Below, piece after piece: positions 26,694-35,265 of a stretch of DNA of 64,000 bases. The first letter of the stretch is position 1. Every line of letters begins with the position of its first letter. The position numbers and the translations under genes were made by a program. The stretch is from Stieleria varia (GTDB taxonomy: Bacteria; Planctomycetota; Planctomycetia; Pirellulales; Pirellulaceae): positions 496,001 to 560,000 of the forward strand of contig NZ_CP151726.1 in assembly GCF_038443385.1 (NCBI RefSeq), read 5' to 3'. The notes beneath the pieces are model-generated. The model was given only the letters and a program-made list of their open reading frames with translations. It made no database searches and was not told the origin of the DNA.

Positions 26694-29213
26694 TCACCAC
26701 AGAGGGAGACGGTTCGGCTTTGACCAGTGAATGCGTGCAAGAAGCACATCGCCGCGATAGCCGTCGCGTGGCATCCATTCGCCGACCGTGACCCAAGATT
26801 CGTGCGGGCTGACATTCGTCACATCGAAGTTGCCCATCAAAGCGACTTTGTTGGGATCATTCACGCCATCGCCGACCAGTGGCAAAACAACGCGCTCAGT
26901 CGATTTGATCAGGCAACGCCGACGCACGTCCACCTGAGCCAACCACAACGGCGATCGCCAACGCATCACGTTTTCGTTGGTGGGGTCTTTTCGAGTGTAA
27001 ACGAGGAACAATCCGTCGCTGTGAGTCAGCCAGTGTTGCTGAGTTGTGGACATTGATAGAGGCGTACCGTCCTCCCACGACCAGGGCTTTTTTTCCTCCC
27101 AGTTCAGCCCGTCGCTGCTAACGCTCACGTAGCCGTGATCGTCTTCGGCTCGGATTGTCATCCAGAAATCATCACCGAATTTCGTGACGCTGGGCTCGAG
27201 CAGACCGCGACCTACGGGATTGTGCAGTGCAGGCCCCGCCTCGGTTACCTTCAGTTCGCTGCCGTCGAAACTCGAGCGAACGCCGGCAACCATTCGATCC
27301 TCCGCCTTCGGGCCAAACGTGAACGACATTTGCACGTCTCCACTTGGCAGCACAACGCGCTGTCCACAATTGTTGGAATAGATATGAGCGCCGCGCGGAT
27401 CGTCCCACTTCAGGATCTTGCGTTCCGACCACGTGCCGTCCTTCGCCCGAGTCGCATAAACGGGATACCGAGCCAACTGTTCCTTTCTGGCGAAGTAGTC
27501 TCCCTTGTAGAACACCACATGACCGAGTGCGAGTACGGTGTCGGTTTGTGGATGATATTGCGGAGTGACATCACAGACGCCGGCCATCAGCCCGTCGTCT
27601 CGGCCAGAAACCGGCTTTCGCCCCAGAGAAGGGATCTGCTGAGGTTTGCTCCAGGTGCGTCCCAAATCGCTTGAGGCTGACCAATGAACGGGCCCAAAGT
27701 AATCCGAGCCACCAATTTCCTGTAGGTTCATCATCGCGATGGGGCGTCCGTCCGAGTCAGGCATCATGCAGACTCGAGGGTGAAACCAAGTACGGCTCTT
27801 GCCATCACGATTGCTCCATAGGGTTTGCTTTGTGATTGCGGTGATCAATGAGTCATCTATCGGTTTTGCCTGGGCAACCGAATCGCGATCCGCAGCGGCG
27901 TACTCTTTGAGCTTGGCAAGGAGAGTTTGAAATCGCTCGGGTTGCTGCTTGGCGAGATCCTGAGTTTCACCTGGATCCTTTGCGATATTGAAGAGTTCTG
28001 AGGTGCGTGATTCGCCCTCGCCGTGTGTCACCAGCTTGTGGTCACCCAGTCGCAGTGACGATGCCCGCAGTCGCGGTCCTGCGGTATAGATCGCACGATC
28101 AGGAATCTTGGTCCCATTCAGCAATAGTCCCGACAAGTCGGTGCCATCCCATTTCAGATCACTCTCCGGTTTGAAACCGGAGAGCGAACAAAACGTCGGC
28201 ATCCAGTCGATGATCTGTACCGGCGTCCCGTTCTTTCCTTTCGCGATCTTGTTCGGCCAAGACACAATCGTCGGTACTCGCGTTCCACCTTCGTAGACAT
28301 CACCTTTCTGGCCTCGCAGCGGTTGATTGTTTCCTGTGAGTCGGCCATTGGGGCAGTTGTCATCGGGATACTTCAGGTCGTTGTTTTCGACCGTGCTACC
28401 GCCGTTATCGCTGGTGAAGACGACAAGCGTGTTTTCACGCAACCCTTTCTGGTTCAATGCGTCAAGAATTCGCCCCACCGAATGATCCAGATGCATCACC
28501 GAGGCTGCATAGTGCCGCGCCACCTCGCCGGAAATTGACTCTGGAACGCGATCCAACCACTGTTTCGGCTCCTTCAGAGGCAGATGGATCGCAGTGTATG
28601 GCAAGTACAAAAAGAATGGCTCTGCACCACGCGACTGGAGCCAGTTCACGGCTTCATCAGTCAATAAATCAGTGACATGTCCTGACTCTTCGATCAACTG
28701 CTGATTGCGATGCCAGGCAAAGGTGAATGAGCCTTTCTTGTAGCGATGATTCCACGGGCTGACGCCTCCTGCCAGCGAACCGTATGAATGATCGAATCCG
28801 AACTCATTCGGCCCCCACTTTGGCAGCGATCCCAAGTGCCACTTTCCGGCAAGACACGTGTCGTAGCCTTGTGTTTTCAAGGCTCGTGGCATCGTCACCG
28901 TATCCATTGGCAGCGCCAGCGAATTGGTTGGCGTCGTGATCCCGAATCGGCTCCAGCATCGTCCAGTTAAAAGCCCCGCTCGTGTTGGGCTGCACACCGG
29001 TGCCACGTAATGCTGTGTTAGTTCAAGCGAATCGTTTGCCAGTTGATCCAAACGTGGCGTTGGCGCATTGCCACCATGAAAGGCAACGTCTGCCCAACCC
29101 AAATCGTCCGCCATGATGAATACAAAATTAGGTGGCGAACTTGACCATGCAAGTGAGTGTTGGCAAAGCGAAGCGAGCAACAGGCAACAGAAAAGTCGGA
29201 TGTGAGAATGCAT
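26694..29213 (-). CDS. exported sulfatase fused to a BNR/sialidase-like domain
   Basis: An 839-residue protein with signal peptide (MHSHIRLFCCLLLASLCQHSLA). Residues 25-455 are a type I sulfatase: NFVFIMADDLGWAD, the formylglycine motif CSPTRAGLLTGR, and VFTSDNGGS. Residues 460-839 are a sialidase-like propeller with BNR/Asp-box elements (SASSDLGRTWSKP, VSSDGLNWEEK) and RTWFHPRVCMMPDSDGRP. Such fusions couple desulfation with recognition or cleavage of a glycan, but the residues for sialidase catalysis were not verified. Start ATG 29213 follows AGGTGA at short spacing. It reads leftward and ends next to the mobile-element scar. Confidence 0.87.
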   Translation of the reverse strand: MHSHIRLFCCLLLASLCQHSLAWSSSPPNFVFIMADDLGWADVAFHGGNAPTPRLDQLANDSLELTQHYVAPVCSPTRAGLLTGRCWSRFGITTPTNSLALPMDTVTMPRALKTQGYDTCLAGKWHLGSLPKWGPNEFGFDHSYGSLAGGVSPWNHRYKKGSFTFAWHRNQQLIEESGHVTDLLTDEAVNWLQSRGAEPFFLYLPYTAIHLPLKEPKQWLDRVPESISGEVARHYAASVMHLDHSVGRILDALNQKGLRENTLVVFTSDNGGSTVENNDLKYPDDNCPNGRLTGNNQPLRGQKGDVYEGGTRVPTIVSWPNKIAKGKNGTPVQIIDWMPTFCSLSGFKPESDLKWDGTDLSGLLLNGTKIPDRAIYTAGPRLRASSLRLGDHKLVTHGEGESRTSELFNIAKDPGETQDLAKQQPERFQTLLAKLKEYAAADRDSVAQAKPIDDSLITAITKQTLWSNRDGKSRTWFHPRVCMMPDSDGRPIAMMNLQEIGGSDYFGPVHWSASSDLGRTWSKPQQIPSLGRKPVSGRDDGLMAGVCDVTPQYHPQTDTVLALGHVVFYKGDYFARKEQLARYPVYATRAKDGTWSERKILKWDDPRGAHIYSNNCGQRVVLPSGDVQMSFTFGPKAEDRMVAGVRSSFDGSELKVTEAGPALHNPVGRGLLEPSVTKFGDDFWMTIRAEDDHGYVSVSSDGLNWEEKKPWSWEDGTPLSMSTTQQHWLTHSDGLFLVYTRKDPTNENVMRWRSPLWLAQVDVRRRCLIKSTERVVLPLVGDGVNDPNKVALMGNFDVTNVSPHESWVTVGEWMPRDGYRGDVLLARIHWSKPNRLPLW

Positions 29214-29398
29214 GAGTCACCTATTGGAAGAATCTATTGCACTTGATGTTCAACGGCGTTGGCAAAGGATGGCGGGTGATCAGGGGGAGCACATCGCTGC
29301 TTGCACCGAATCGCTAGCCGATGTCGGCGGCGATCCGCACCAATTTACTCCATTTGACGCTACCTATTGCCATTCGTGTCAGTTCTTCGACTAGGGTA

Positions 29399-29483
29399 AT
29401 TTAGGAACGCATCATCAAGAGATGGCGTAATGGATTTCGCCAGAAAACCTGTACGAAAGGAATTCGGGCGAATCCCACTACCG
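29399..29483. repeat. 85-bp dispersed repeat, copy B
   Basis: Inverted relative of 7174-7258: ATTTAGGAAC at the left, GGCGAATCCCACTACCG at the right, with a TGGATTTCGCCAGAAAACC middle. Both outer blocks are conserved and the centre has drifted. It lies just before the DUF1080 gene, so it may affect that transcript. Confidence 0.7.
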
Positions 29484-29516
29484 TTTGAGATGTTCACACA
29501 GAGAGTGAATTCTGAC

Positions 29517-30344
29517 ATGTCGAAGTTTGTTATTTGGTTTTGCAGCATCGTGGCGATTACGGTTTGTCCCGTCGCTGCACAGGACACACGTTCGAAATCC
29601 GGAGACTGGATTTCGATCTTCAACGGCCAGGATCTCACCGGCTGGCACAAACAGAAACTGCGGGGGCAGCACGGAACTGGCGGAAACTGGGACGTCACCA
29701 AACACGGAGTCCTCTTTGGCGAACAGGATCCGCCCGGATCTGGAAACGGCGGACTGTTGCTGACGGATCAAGTCTTTTCAGAGTTTGAACTGGAATTGTC
29801 GCTACGTCCCGACTGGGGACCAGATAGTGGCGTCTTCGTACGAACAGGTGAGCGAGGCGGAGGCTGGCAAGTTTATGTCGACCATCACGATAACGGCAAC
29901 GTTGGTCACATCCGACTAGAAACAAAACCCTACAGCGTGCCGTTTCGCCCCTTCGGTTTCTCTCGAATTGATCCCCAGCGACCGCCTTTGAAAATGATTG
30001 ACGACGTGCGTACCAGGAACTGGCCGCGTGGTGTTTATGAGCAGACATGTTCCAGAGAAGAATGGCTGGCCGTCTGGAACCCCGACGATTGGAATCAAAT
30101 GCGCATTCGAGTCACTGGCGGACAGTTGCCCGTCATCGAAGTCTGGGTCAACGACCTCGCTGTCTGCCGCTTCGATGCTGCCAAGACGAAACATCCACAG
30201 TTTGACCGTGATCGAGCGAGAGAAGTGGTACTGGAAGCTGGTTCGATCGGTTTCCAGGTCCACGGTGGTAAGAATTGGGAAGCCGGCAAGCGAGTGTTTT
30301 GGAAGGACGTGAGAGTAAGAACGTTGCAGCAGGATGACCAGTGA
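29517..30344 (+). CDS. exported DUF1080 (3-keto-disaccharide hydrolase-like) protein
   Basis: A 275-residue protein from ATG 29517; the longer frame to 29430 reads through the 85-bp repeat. Signal peptide: MSKFVIWFCSIVAITVCPVAA. The mature part begins GDWISIFNGQDLTGWHKQK, the hallmark of the DUF1080 / 3-keto-disaccharide hydrolase fold (concanavalin-like beta sandwich), with GGLLLTDQVFSEFELELSLR, PDSGVFVRTGE and GSIGFQVHGG further on. The family includes enzymes cleaving 3-keto-glycosides, but many members are uncharacterised. It lies between a sulfatase-BNR gene and the DUF1552 pair, all likely acting on polymers outside the cytoplasm. Confidence 0.85.
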   Translation: MSKFVIWFCSIVAITVCPVAAQDTRSKSGDWISIFNGQDLTGWHKQKLRGQHGTGGNWDVTKHGVLFGEQDPPGSGNGGLLLTDQVFSEFELELSLRPDWGPDSGVFVRTGERGGGWQVYVDHHDNGNVGHIRLETKPYSVPFRPFGFSRIDPQRPPLKMIDDVRTRNWPRGVYEQTCSREEWLAVWNPDDWNQMRIRVTGGQLPVIEVWVNDLAVCRFDAAKTKHPQFDRDRAREVVLEAGSIGFQVHGGKNWEAGKRVFWKDVRVRTLQQDDQ

Positions 30345-30447
30345 AGTAGCCATGAACATGAAGGTCAAAACGAAGTCGTTTTCGCCGCTGAGAGGAGCCG
30401 CGAACTCGTTTCGCACTCTGCTGATTTTTCGAAAGTCGTAGGTTCGA

Positions 30448-31770
30448 TTAGGTCAAACCGTCTAGCGACCCAGTGCTGTCGACAAAACTCTCGGTCTCCA
30501 TTCCCAACGCTTGCAACATCGTGACGAAGAGATTGGACATGGGGGTTTTCTCGTCGAAGTGCAAGAACTGATTGTGTCGCAGTCCAAGCCCGCCGCCGCC
30601 GGCAAGCAACAGCGGGTAGTTATGATTCTGGTGCGTCCGGCTGTTGCTGCTTCCGTATAGCACCAGGGTACGGTCAAGCATATTTCCATCACCCTCAGGG
30701 GTTTCCTGCAACCTCGTCAGAAATCTGGCCAGGTTTTCTGCCAAGAACTGGTCGAATCGTCCGATGTTCTCAGGCCCACCTTTCTTTCCCGCCGCGTGCG
30801 CCAATCCGTGCCAGTCAGGTTTCAATCCCAGGGCAGCCGGAAACGTTCTTGCACGCGACGGACCGTAGCTTCCAATCTGATAAGTGGAAATTCGCGTTAA
30901 ATCCGTCTGGAAGGCTAGGAACTGAAGATCGTAGATCGCTTTCAGATACTCACGAGGTGCATCGATGGTGGCGTCCAAGTCGATGGAATCACGGTCGACC
31001 TCGGGAAGCGGAATGTTCAACCAGTTGCTCGCTCGTTCGATGCGATGCTCCACCTCGCGCACCGATGTTTCAAACTCGGAAAGCTTGCGTTGGTCGGCGG
31101 CCCCCAGCTTTCGCTGAAGCGATTTCGATTGATCCATGACCAAGTCGAGAATGCTCGCGGAATTCTGAAGTTTGCTTTGGTCTTGCTTGCTGGCTCCGTC
31201 CTGACCAAACAAACGTTCAAAGATTTGCTTGGGATCCGACAACGCAGGAATCGGTTGGCCTTTATCGGTATAAGAAAGCGTCGTGGTTCTTGTTCGCGGC
31301 CCAACACCACCGTCGGTCGAAAGCGTCAGCGAAGCGAGACGCGTTTCTTGGCCGATCTGACTTGCCGCATATTGATCGAGTGAAATCGTGTTTTGATAAG
31401 TGACGGGCGCCAGATGGTTTGCCGTCAAGAACGTGTCTCCCGTATCGTGTCCGTTCATCGCGCGGCAGCGAGGATGTGATAGGCCACTAAAAATGGACAC
31501 GTTGTCCATCAATGGCTGCAACGGCTGCAATACGTTGGTCAGTTGGTAATCCTTTCCCTTTCCGGTTGGAAACCATCCCCACTGGCGATCTTCCGCGTCA
31601 TCCTTGGGCATTGCAATCCCGAATGGAAACAAGATCGCGCACATCCGTCGAGGGAGTTGCTGCTGCAGAGCAGTACTCGGTGCGCCCATCGCTTCCAACC
31701 ACGGCAGCGCCATGCTGACCCCGGCGGCTCGGAAAACGCTGCGCCGACTGAGTTGCCATGAATTTTTCAT
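30448..31770 (-). CDS. DUF1552 family exported protein
   Basis: A 440-residue protein. A Tat-like signal (LSRRSVFRAAGVSMALPWLE) opens it, followed by RMCAILFPFGIAMP, GWFPTGKGKDYQLT, LSHPRCRAMNGHDTGDTFLT and the C-terminal LDRTLVLYGSSNSRTHQNHNYPLLLAGGGGLGL, which are conserved in DUF1552 proteins. These planctomycete proteins have an alkaline-phosphatase/sulfatase-like fold in some models, but no substrate is established. Its start lies 8 bases after the stop of the cytochrome-like gene, the invariant pairing of the two families, so they form an operon and probably one complex. Confidence 0.88.
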   Translation of the reverse strand: MKNSWQLSRRSVFRAAGVSMALPWLEAMGAPSTALQQQLPRRMCAILFPFGIAMPKDDAEDRQWGWFPTGKGKDYQLTNVLQPLQPLMDNVSIFSGLSHPRCRAMNGHDTGDTFLTANHLAPVTYQNTISLDQYAASQIGQETRLASLTLSTDGGVGPRTRTTTLSYTDKGQPIPALSDPKQIFERLFGQDGASKQDQSKLQNSASILDLVMDQSKSLQRKLGAADQRKLSEFETSVREVEHRIERASNWLNIPLPEVDRDSIDLDATIDAPREYLKAIYDLQFLAFQTDLTRISTYQIGSYGPSRARTFPAALGLKPDWHGLAHAAGKKGGPENIGRFDQFLAENLARFLTRLQETPEGDGNMLDRTLVLYGSSNSRTHQNHNYPLLLAGGGGLGLRHNQFLHFDEKTPMSNLFVTMLQALGMETESFVDSTGSLDGLT

Positions 31771-31778
31771 GCGACTTA

Positions 31779-34256
31779 CTACTTCGTTTGAAAGGTATCG
31801 CTTAGGACGAAGTCCCTGATCAGCGACTTGAGTTTGAAATCTTTCTCGATGAATTGCTGGGTGAGCGTTTGGGCAGACTGGCGATCCCCGAAATCGAGTG
31901 TACGGCCCAGCCCGTAAGCCATCAGCCTGCGCACCAGAGAACGGGCAAACCTCTCGTCACAATCTTCTAGAAGATACCGTTGCAGCTGCCGAGCACCTTC
32001 AATTTCTGCACCGTCAGGCAAAACGCTTCTCGCGTCAACGGATACTCGCGGCCGCTTTTTGTGTGCCGGGATCTCCGTTCGCCAGCGACCTACCGCATCA
32101 AAGTTTTCAAGCGGAATGCCCCACGGATCAATCCCGTTGTGGCAGCTGGCACAGGACTCCTTCTCTCGATGCACGGCAAGTTGTTCCTTCAATGTTAGCT
32201 TTGCCAAGTCCGGGCGTTCCGGATTCAGTTCAGGCACATCAGGTGGCGGCGGCGCCGGAGGTGAGTCGAGCAGACGATCCAGGATCCAAACCGCACGTTT
32301 GATCGGATGCGAGTCCTCGCCATTCGAATTTGCCAAATGAAAAGCTGCTTGCCAAAGTAATCCGCCGCGTCGATCGCCCGGCTCCAAAGCGACACGCTCA
32401 AACTGACTGGAACGAGGTCCGGTCAGGCCGTAGTGTATTGCCAATGGACGGTTCAACATGGCCCAATCGGAATCGAGCAACTCCAACGCACTGCGGTCAC
32501 CGCGCAGAATCTCAGAAAAGTAAACTTGCGATTCCTTCCGCATCTGATGCTTCAGGTTGTTATCAAAGTCGGGAAAGAACTCCGGGTTCACCGCGACGCG
32601 ATTCAAGGCATCCAGGTCAAGCCATTGATCGACAAATCGTTGAACGAATTGCGTGCATCGATCGTCTGACAACATTCGATCGACCTGTTGCCCGAGCACG
32701 TCCGGTTGCCGCAGCCTGCCTTCGCCGGCCAAGTCCAAGAGCGTTTGATCCGGCGCTGTACTCCAGAGGAAATACGACAGACGTGACGCCAATTCCCAAT
32801 CGGTAACGCGGTTGTTTTCGGATTGCCGCGAGGCCTGCTCAACAATGTAGAGAAAGTGCGGAGAGACCAGAACGGAAGCGAAGGTTTCACGAAGCGCCTG
32901 TTCAAACGACTCTGACTGCGGGCGAATCGTGTCAAACAGCCCAGCCGTCTGCTCGACTTCGTCTTCCGTGACCGGACGGCGAAAGGCACGCGTCATGAAT
33001 GAGTGCAACAAGTCGCGAACGTAACGCGACTCGTCGTCCGCATGTTCCGATTCAAACAGCAAACGCTGATGACTCGGTGGCGGCCAACTTGCGTAAACCG
33101 GGGCTTTGAATTCGACTGCGGTCACTCGGACCTCCAGCCGCTTTCCAAATGGAACCGGCTGGCGATCTTCCTCGGACTTTGTTTTCTCCTCCTTTTTGGC
33201 CTCACCCTTCTTCTTCGGCTGGGGTGCGCGTTGGGCATACTTCCGATCGGGATAACGGAGCTCTTTCCCATCGGCGTCAATAAAGTCGATCATCACGATC
33301 ATGCCTTTGAAACCCGAGTTCCCAAACGACACGGGACCGGGTTGCGGAAAGTCCTCCATCCGCCCGCGAAGCGTATAAGTCTGCAGCTCTTCTGTAACAT
33401 CGATCTCGCCGATTTGGCCACGCGGCACATGAATGATGCCCGGCACGTGCCCCAGGGACACTCGCATCCTTGGAAACGCTTCGTTGTTGGGAGTTGCAGC
33501 TTGGGCCGTGATACTCAGCTCAAACTCTCCGTGCCGAGGAAACTCCTTTAAGTCCAAGATGAACTCCGGGTTTACCGGTTGGTGGCCGGCGACTTTCTTT
33601 GTCGGAAGATTGCCAATCGCCGTCGTCCTCTGGGAGAATTCGTGCAACGTTGGACGTTCGCCTATCACAATCGCTTCGGCCAACGCGCGCCGCGCAACGC
33701 CCAAGTACATTTCGATTTGCGTGGGCGACATTTCCAAGGTCGCACCGTCATTCAGGAATCCTGTCGGTGAGACCGGTTCTGGTGGCAGGTTGCGGGCGAA
33801 GTCCAAATCGACTCCCAGCAGATCACGCATCGTATTGGCGTATTCGTATCGCGTGAGACGCCGCGTCAACACTCGTCCATCCTTGAAACGCTTCGCCGCA
33901 GCTGCTTCACGCAGTGCCGAACCGATCCACTGGGTCAACAGTCGCCGCTCACGGGGCGATGGCTGCGTTGCTTTGGCCGGAGGCATTTCTCCTTGGCTGA
34001 TTTGATTGAGCACATCATGCCAGGACTCGGCATCATTTCCCTCAACCATATTTGGATTGAGCTGGTCCAGGCGAATGCCGCTCTCGTTGTTGGCCGGCCC
34101 ATGACACTGGTAACACAGACCTTTCAAGACTGGTCGCACATCACTCTCAAACACCTCGTGCGATGAATCGCTTGCCATTGCAGGCGGCGACACACAAAAA
34201 CGCACGATGACCAATAGCACGAGGAGGCGTCGGATCGGAAAGTAGCGTTTGCACAT
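31779..34256 (-). CDS. exported c-type cytochrome-like protein (DUF1587/1592/1588/1585)
   Basis: An 825-residue protein with signal peptide (MCKRYFPIRRLLVLLVIVRF). The domain order is: PSCyt haem motif CYQCH with KGLCYQCHGPANNESGIRLD (about residues 45-65), LLGVDLDFARNLPPEP (DUF1587/1595), then a carbohydrate-binding-like insert with an acidic/Lys stretch, RAFRRPVTEDEVEQTAGLF and LASRLSYFLWS (DUF1592), RRGGLLWQAAFHL with a second haem motif CASCH (DUF1588), and the C-terminal RLMAYGLGRTLDFGD (DUF1585). It is predicted to be periplasmic and redox-active. It partners with the downstream DUF1552 gene. Confidence 0.9.
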   Translation of the reverse strand: MCKRYFPIRRLLVLLVIVRFCVSPPAMASDSSHEVFESDVRPVLKGLCYQCHGPANNESGIRLDQLNPNMVEGNDAESWHDVLNQISQGEMPPAKATQPSPRERRLLTQWIGSALREAAAAKRFKDGRVLTRRLTRYEYANTMRDLLGVDLDFARNLPPEPVSPTGFLNDGATLEMSPTQIEMYLGVARRALAEAIVIGERPTLHEFSQRTTAIGNLPTKKVAGHQPVNPEFILDLKEFPRHGEFELSITAQAATPNNEAFPRMRVSLGHVPGIIHVPRGQIGEIDVTEELQTYTLRGRMEDFPQPGPVSFGNSGFKGMIVMIDFIDADGKELRYPDRKYAQRAPQPKKKGEAKKEEKTKSEEDRQPVPFGKRLEVRVTAVEFKAPVYASWPPPSHQRLLFESEHADDESRYVRDLLHSFMTRAFRRPVTEDEVEQTAGLFDTIRPQSESFEQALRETFASVLVSPHFLYIVEQASRQSENNRVTDWELASRLSYFLWSTAPDQTLLDLAGEGRLRQPDVLGQQVDRMLSDDRCTQFVQRFVDQWLDLDALNRVAVNPEFFPDFDNNLKHQMRKESQVYFSEILRGDRSALELLDSDWAMLNRPLAIHYGLTGPRSSQFERVALEPGDRRGGLLWQAAFHLANSNGEDSHPIKRAVWILDRLLDSPPAPPPPDVPELNPERPDLAKLTLKEQLAVHREKESCASCHNGIDPWGIPLENFDAVGRWRTEIPAHKKRPRVSVDARSVLPDGAEIEGARQLQRYLLEDCDERFARSLVRRLMAYGLGRTLDFGDRQSAQTLTQQFIEKDFKLKSLIRDFVLSDTFQTK

Positions 34257-34523
34257 ACGGACGAAGGCTCAGATCCGCAAGCCGCGGTGGGGCCAGCAGC
34301 AGGATTCCAAGCTTGATAAAACGAGTGAGGAAAGAGTCTCAGGCAGGTTCTTCTTAGGCTGGGGCTTCTCAGGCAGGACCTACAGTATAGCAGCCAAACG
34401 TCCTTGCTGCCCGCGACCCACAGTCAGGTCTGAGCCCAGTTACAGCAATCGGGTTTGGCCCAGATGCGCGCCCCGTGGCCTCGTCGATTGAGCCCTGTTT
34501 GCTGACACCTTTCGGTCCCTCGG

Positions 34524-34949
34524 ATGTCGGAAATGCTTGATCTATTGATTCATACCCGTGGAGCTTTGCTGGCGGCCGGTCTTGCCCTCGTTGGATTGCT
34601 CTACATTCTGTTGAGCGTTCGAGACACGTTCGGTGATCTCAAGCTCATCTTTGAGCCATTGCTCCTGCGAAAGACACGTCGGTTCTCACTTGGTGACCTA
34701 CTCGTGTTTATCTCCATGGCCGCATGCTACTTTGCTCTTCTCCGATGGATGGGGGATGGTTTCACCAATTCGATCCTCGCCCTTGGAGTGATCTTTTGTT
34801 TGTGTTCCGCGATTGCGTTGTTTCGGCTTGCGTATCAAGACATCTCGGCAAAGGCCATTCGGCGACAGCACCCTGAAAGATACTCAAGGGGTGATGAAGC
34901 GAAGGAGTTGCCATCAGTGAAGATTCATCGCACACCGCGTCAACGATAG
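34524..34949 (+). CDS. small multi-pass membrane protein of unknown function
   Basis: A 141-residue protein. Helices appear at ALLAAGLALVGLLYILLSV, LGDLLVFISMAACYFALLRWM and SILALGVIFCLCSAIALFRL, followed by a basic, charged tail (RRQHPERYSRGDEAKELP) likely in the cytoplasm. No family was recognised. ATG 34524 lies after a fairly A/T-balanced gap with no clear ribosome site. It reads toward the TIR-STAND gene and is separated from its end by about 315 bases that hold nothing recognisable, so a link to that cluster is unproven. Confidence 0.6.
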   Translation: MSEMLDLLIHTRGALLAAGLALVGLLYILLSVRDTFGDLKLIFEPLLLRKTRRFSLGDLLVFISMAACYFALLRWMGDGFTNSILALGVIFCLCSAIALFRLAYQDISAKAIRRQHPERYSRGDEAKELPSVKIHRTPRQR

Positions 34950-35265
34950 AATGCTGACGCGATCGATTGCGTCAGATCGCAATGAAGGGCCGTCTTAACG
35001 CGTCCATACTCCAGCCATTGGACGCGCAAAGCCAATACGTGTAAGTGGTGTGGCTCGTGTGTAGCGATTGCGAGTACGAGCGCCGTCTCAGGGGACGTAC
35101 GACTGAACACGAGCATGAACGCGTGATGAACCCTTGAGCTGCCATACCTGATCTGTGCGGAATGTCAAGCTCGTCGTCTCACTCTCTACACCAGGGATGG
35201 ACTTGCTATCCAAGATGGCATTTGCAACCCAGGCGTACGTGCCGTTGGTCGTTGGGGAACGAGGA

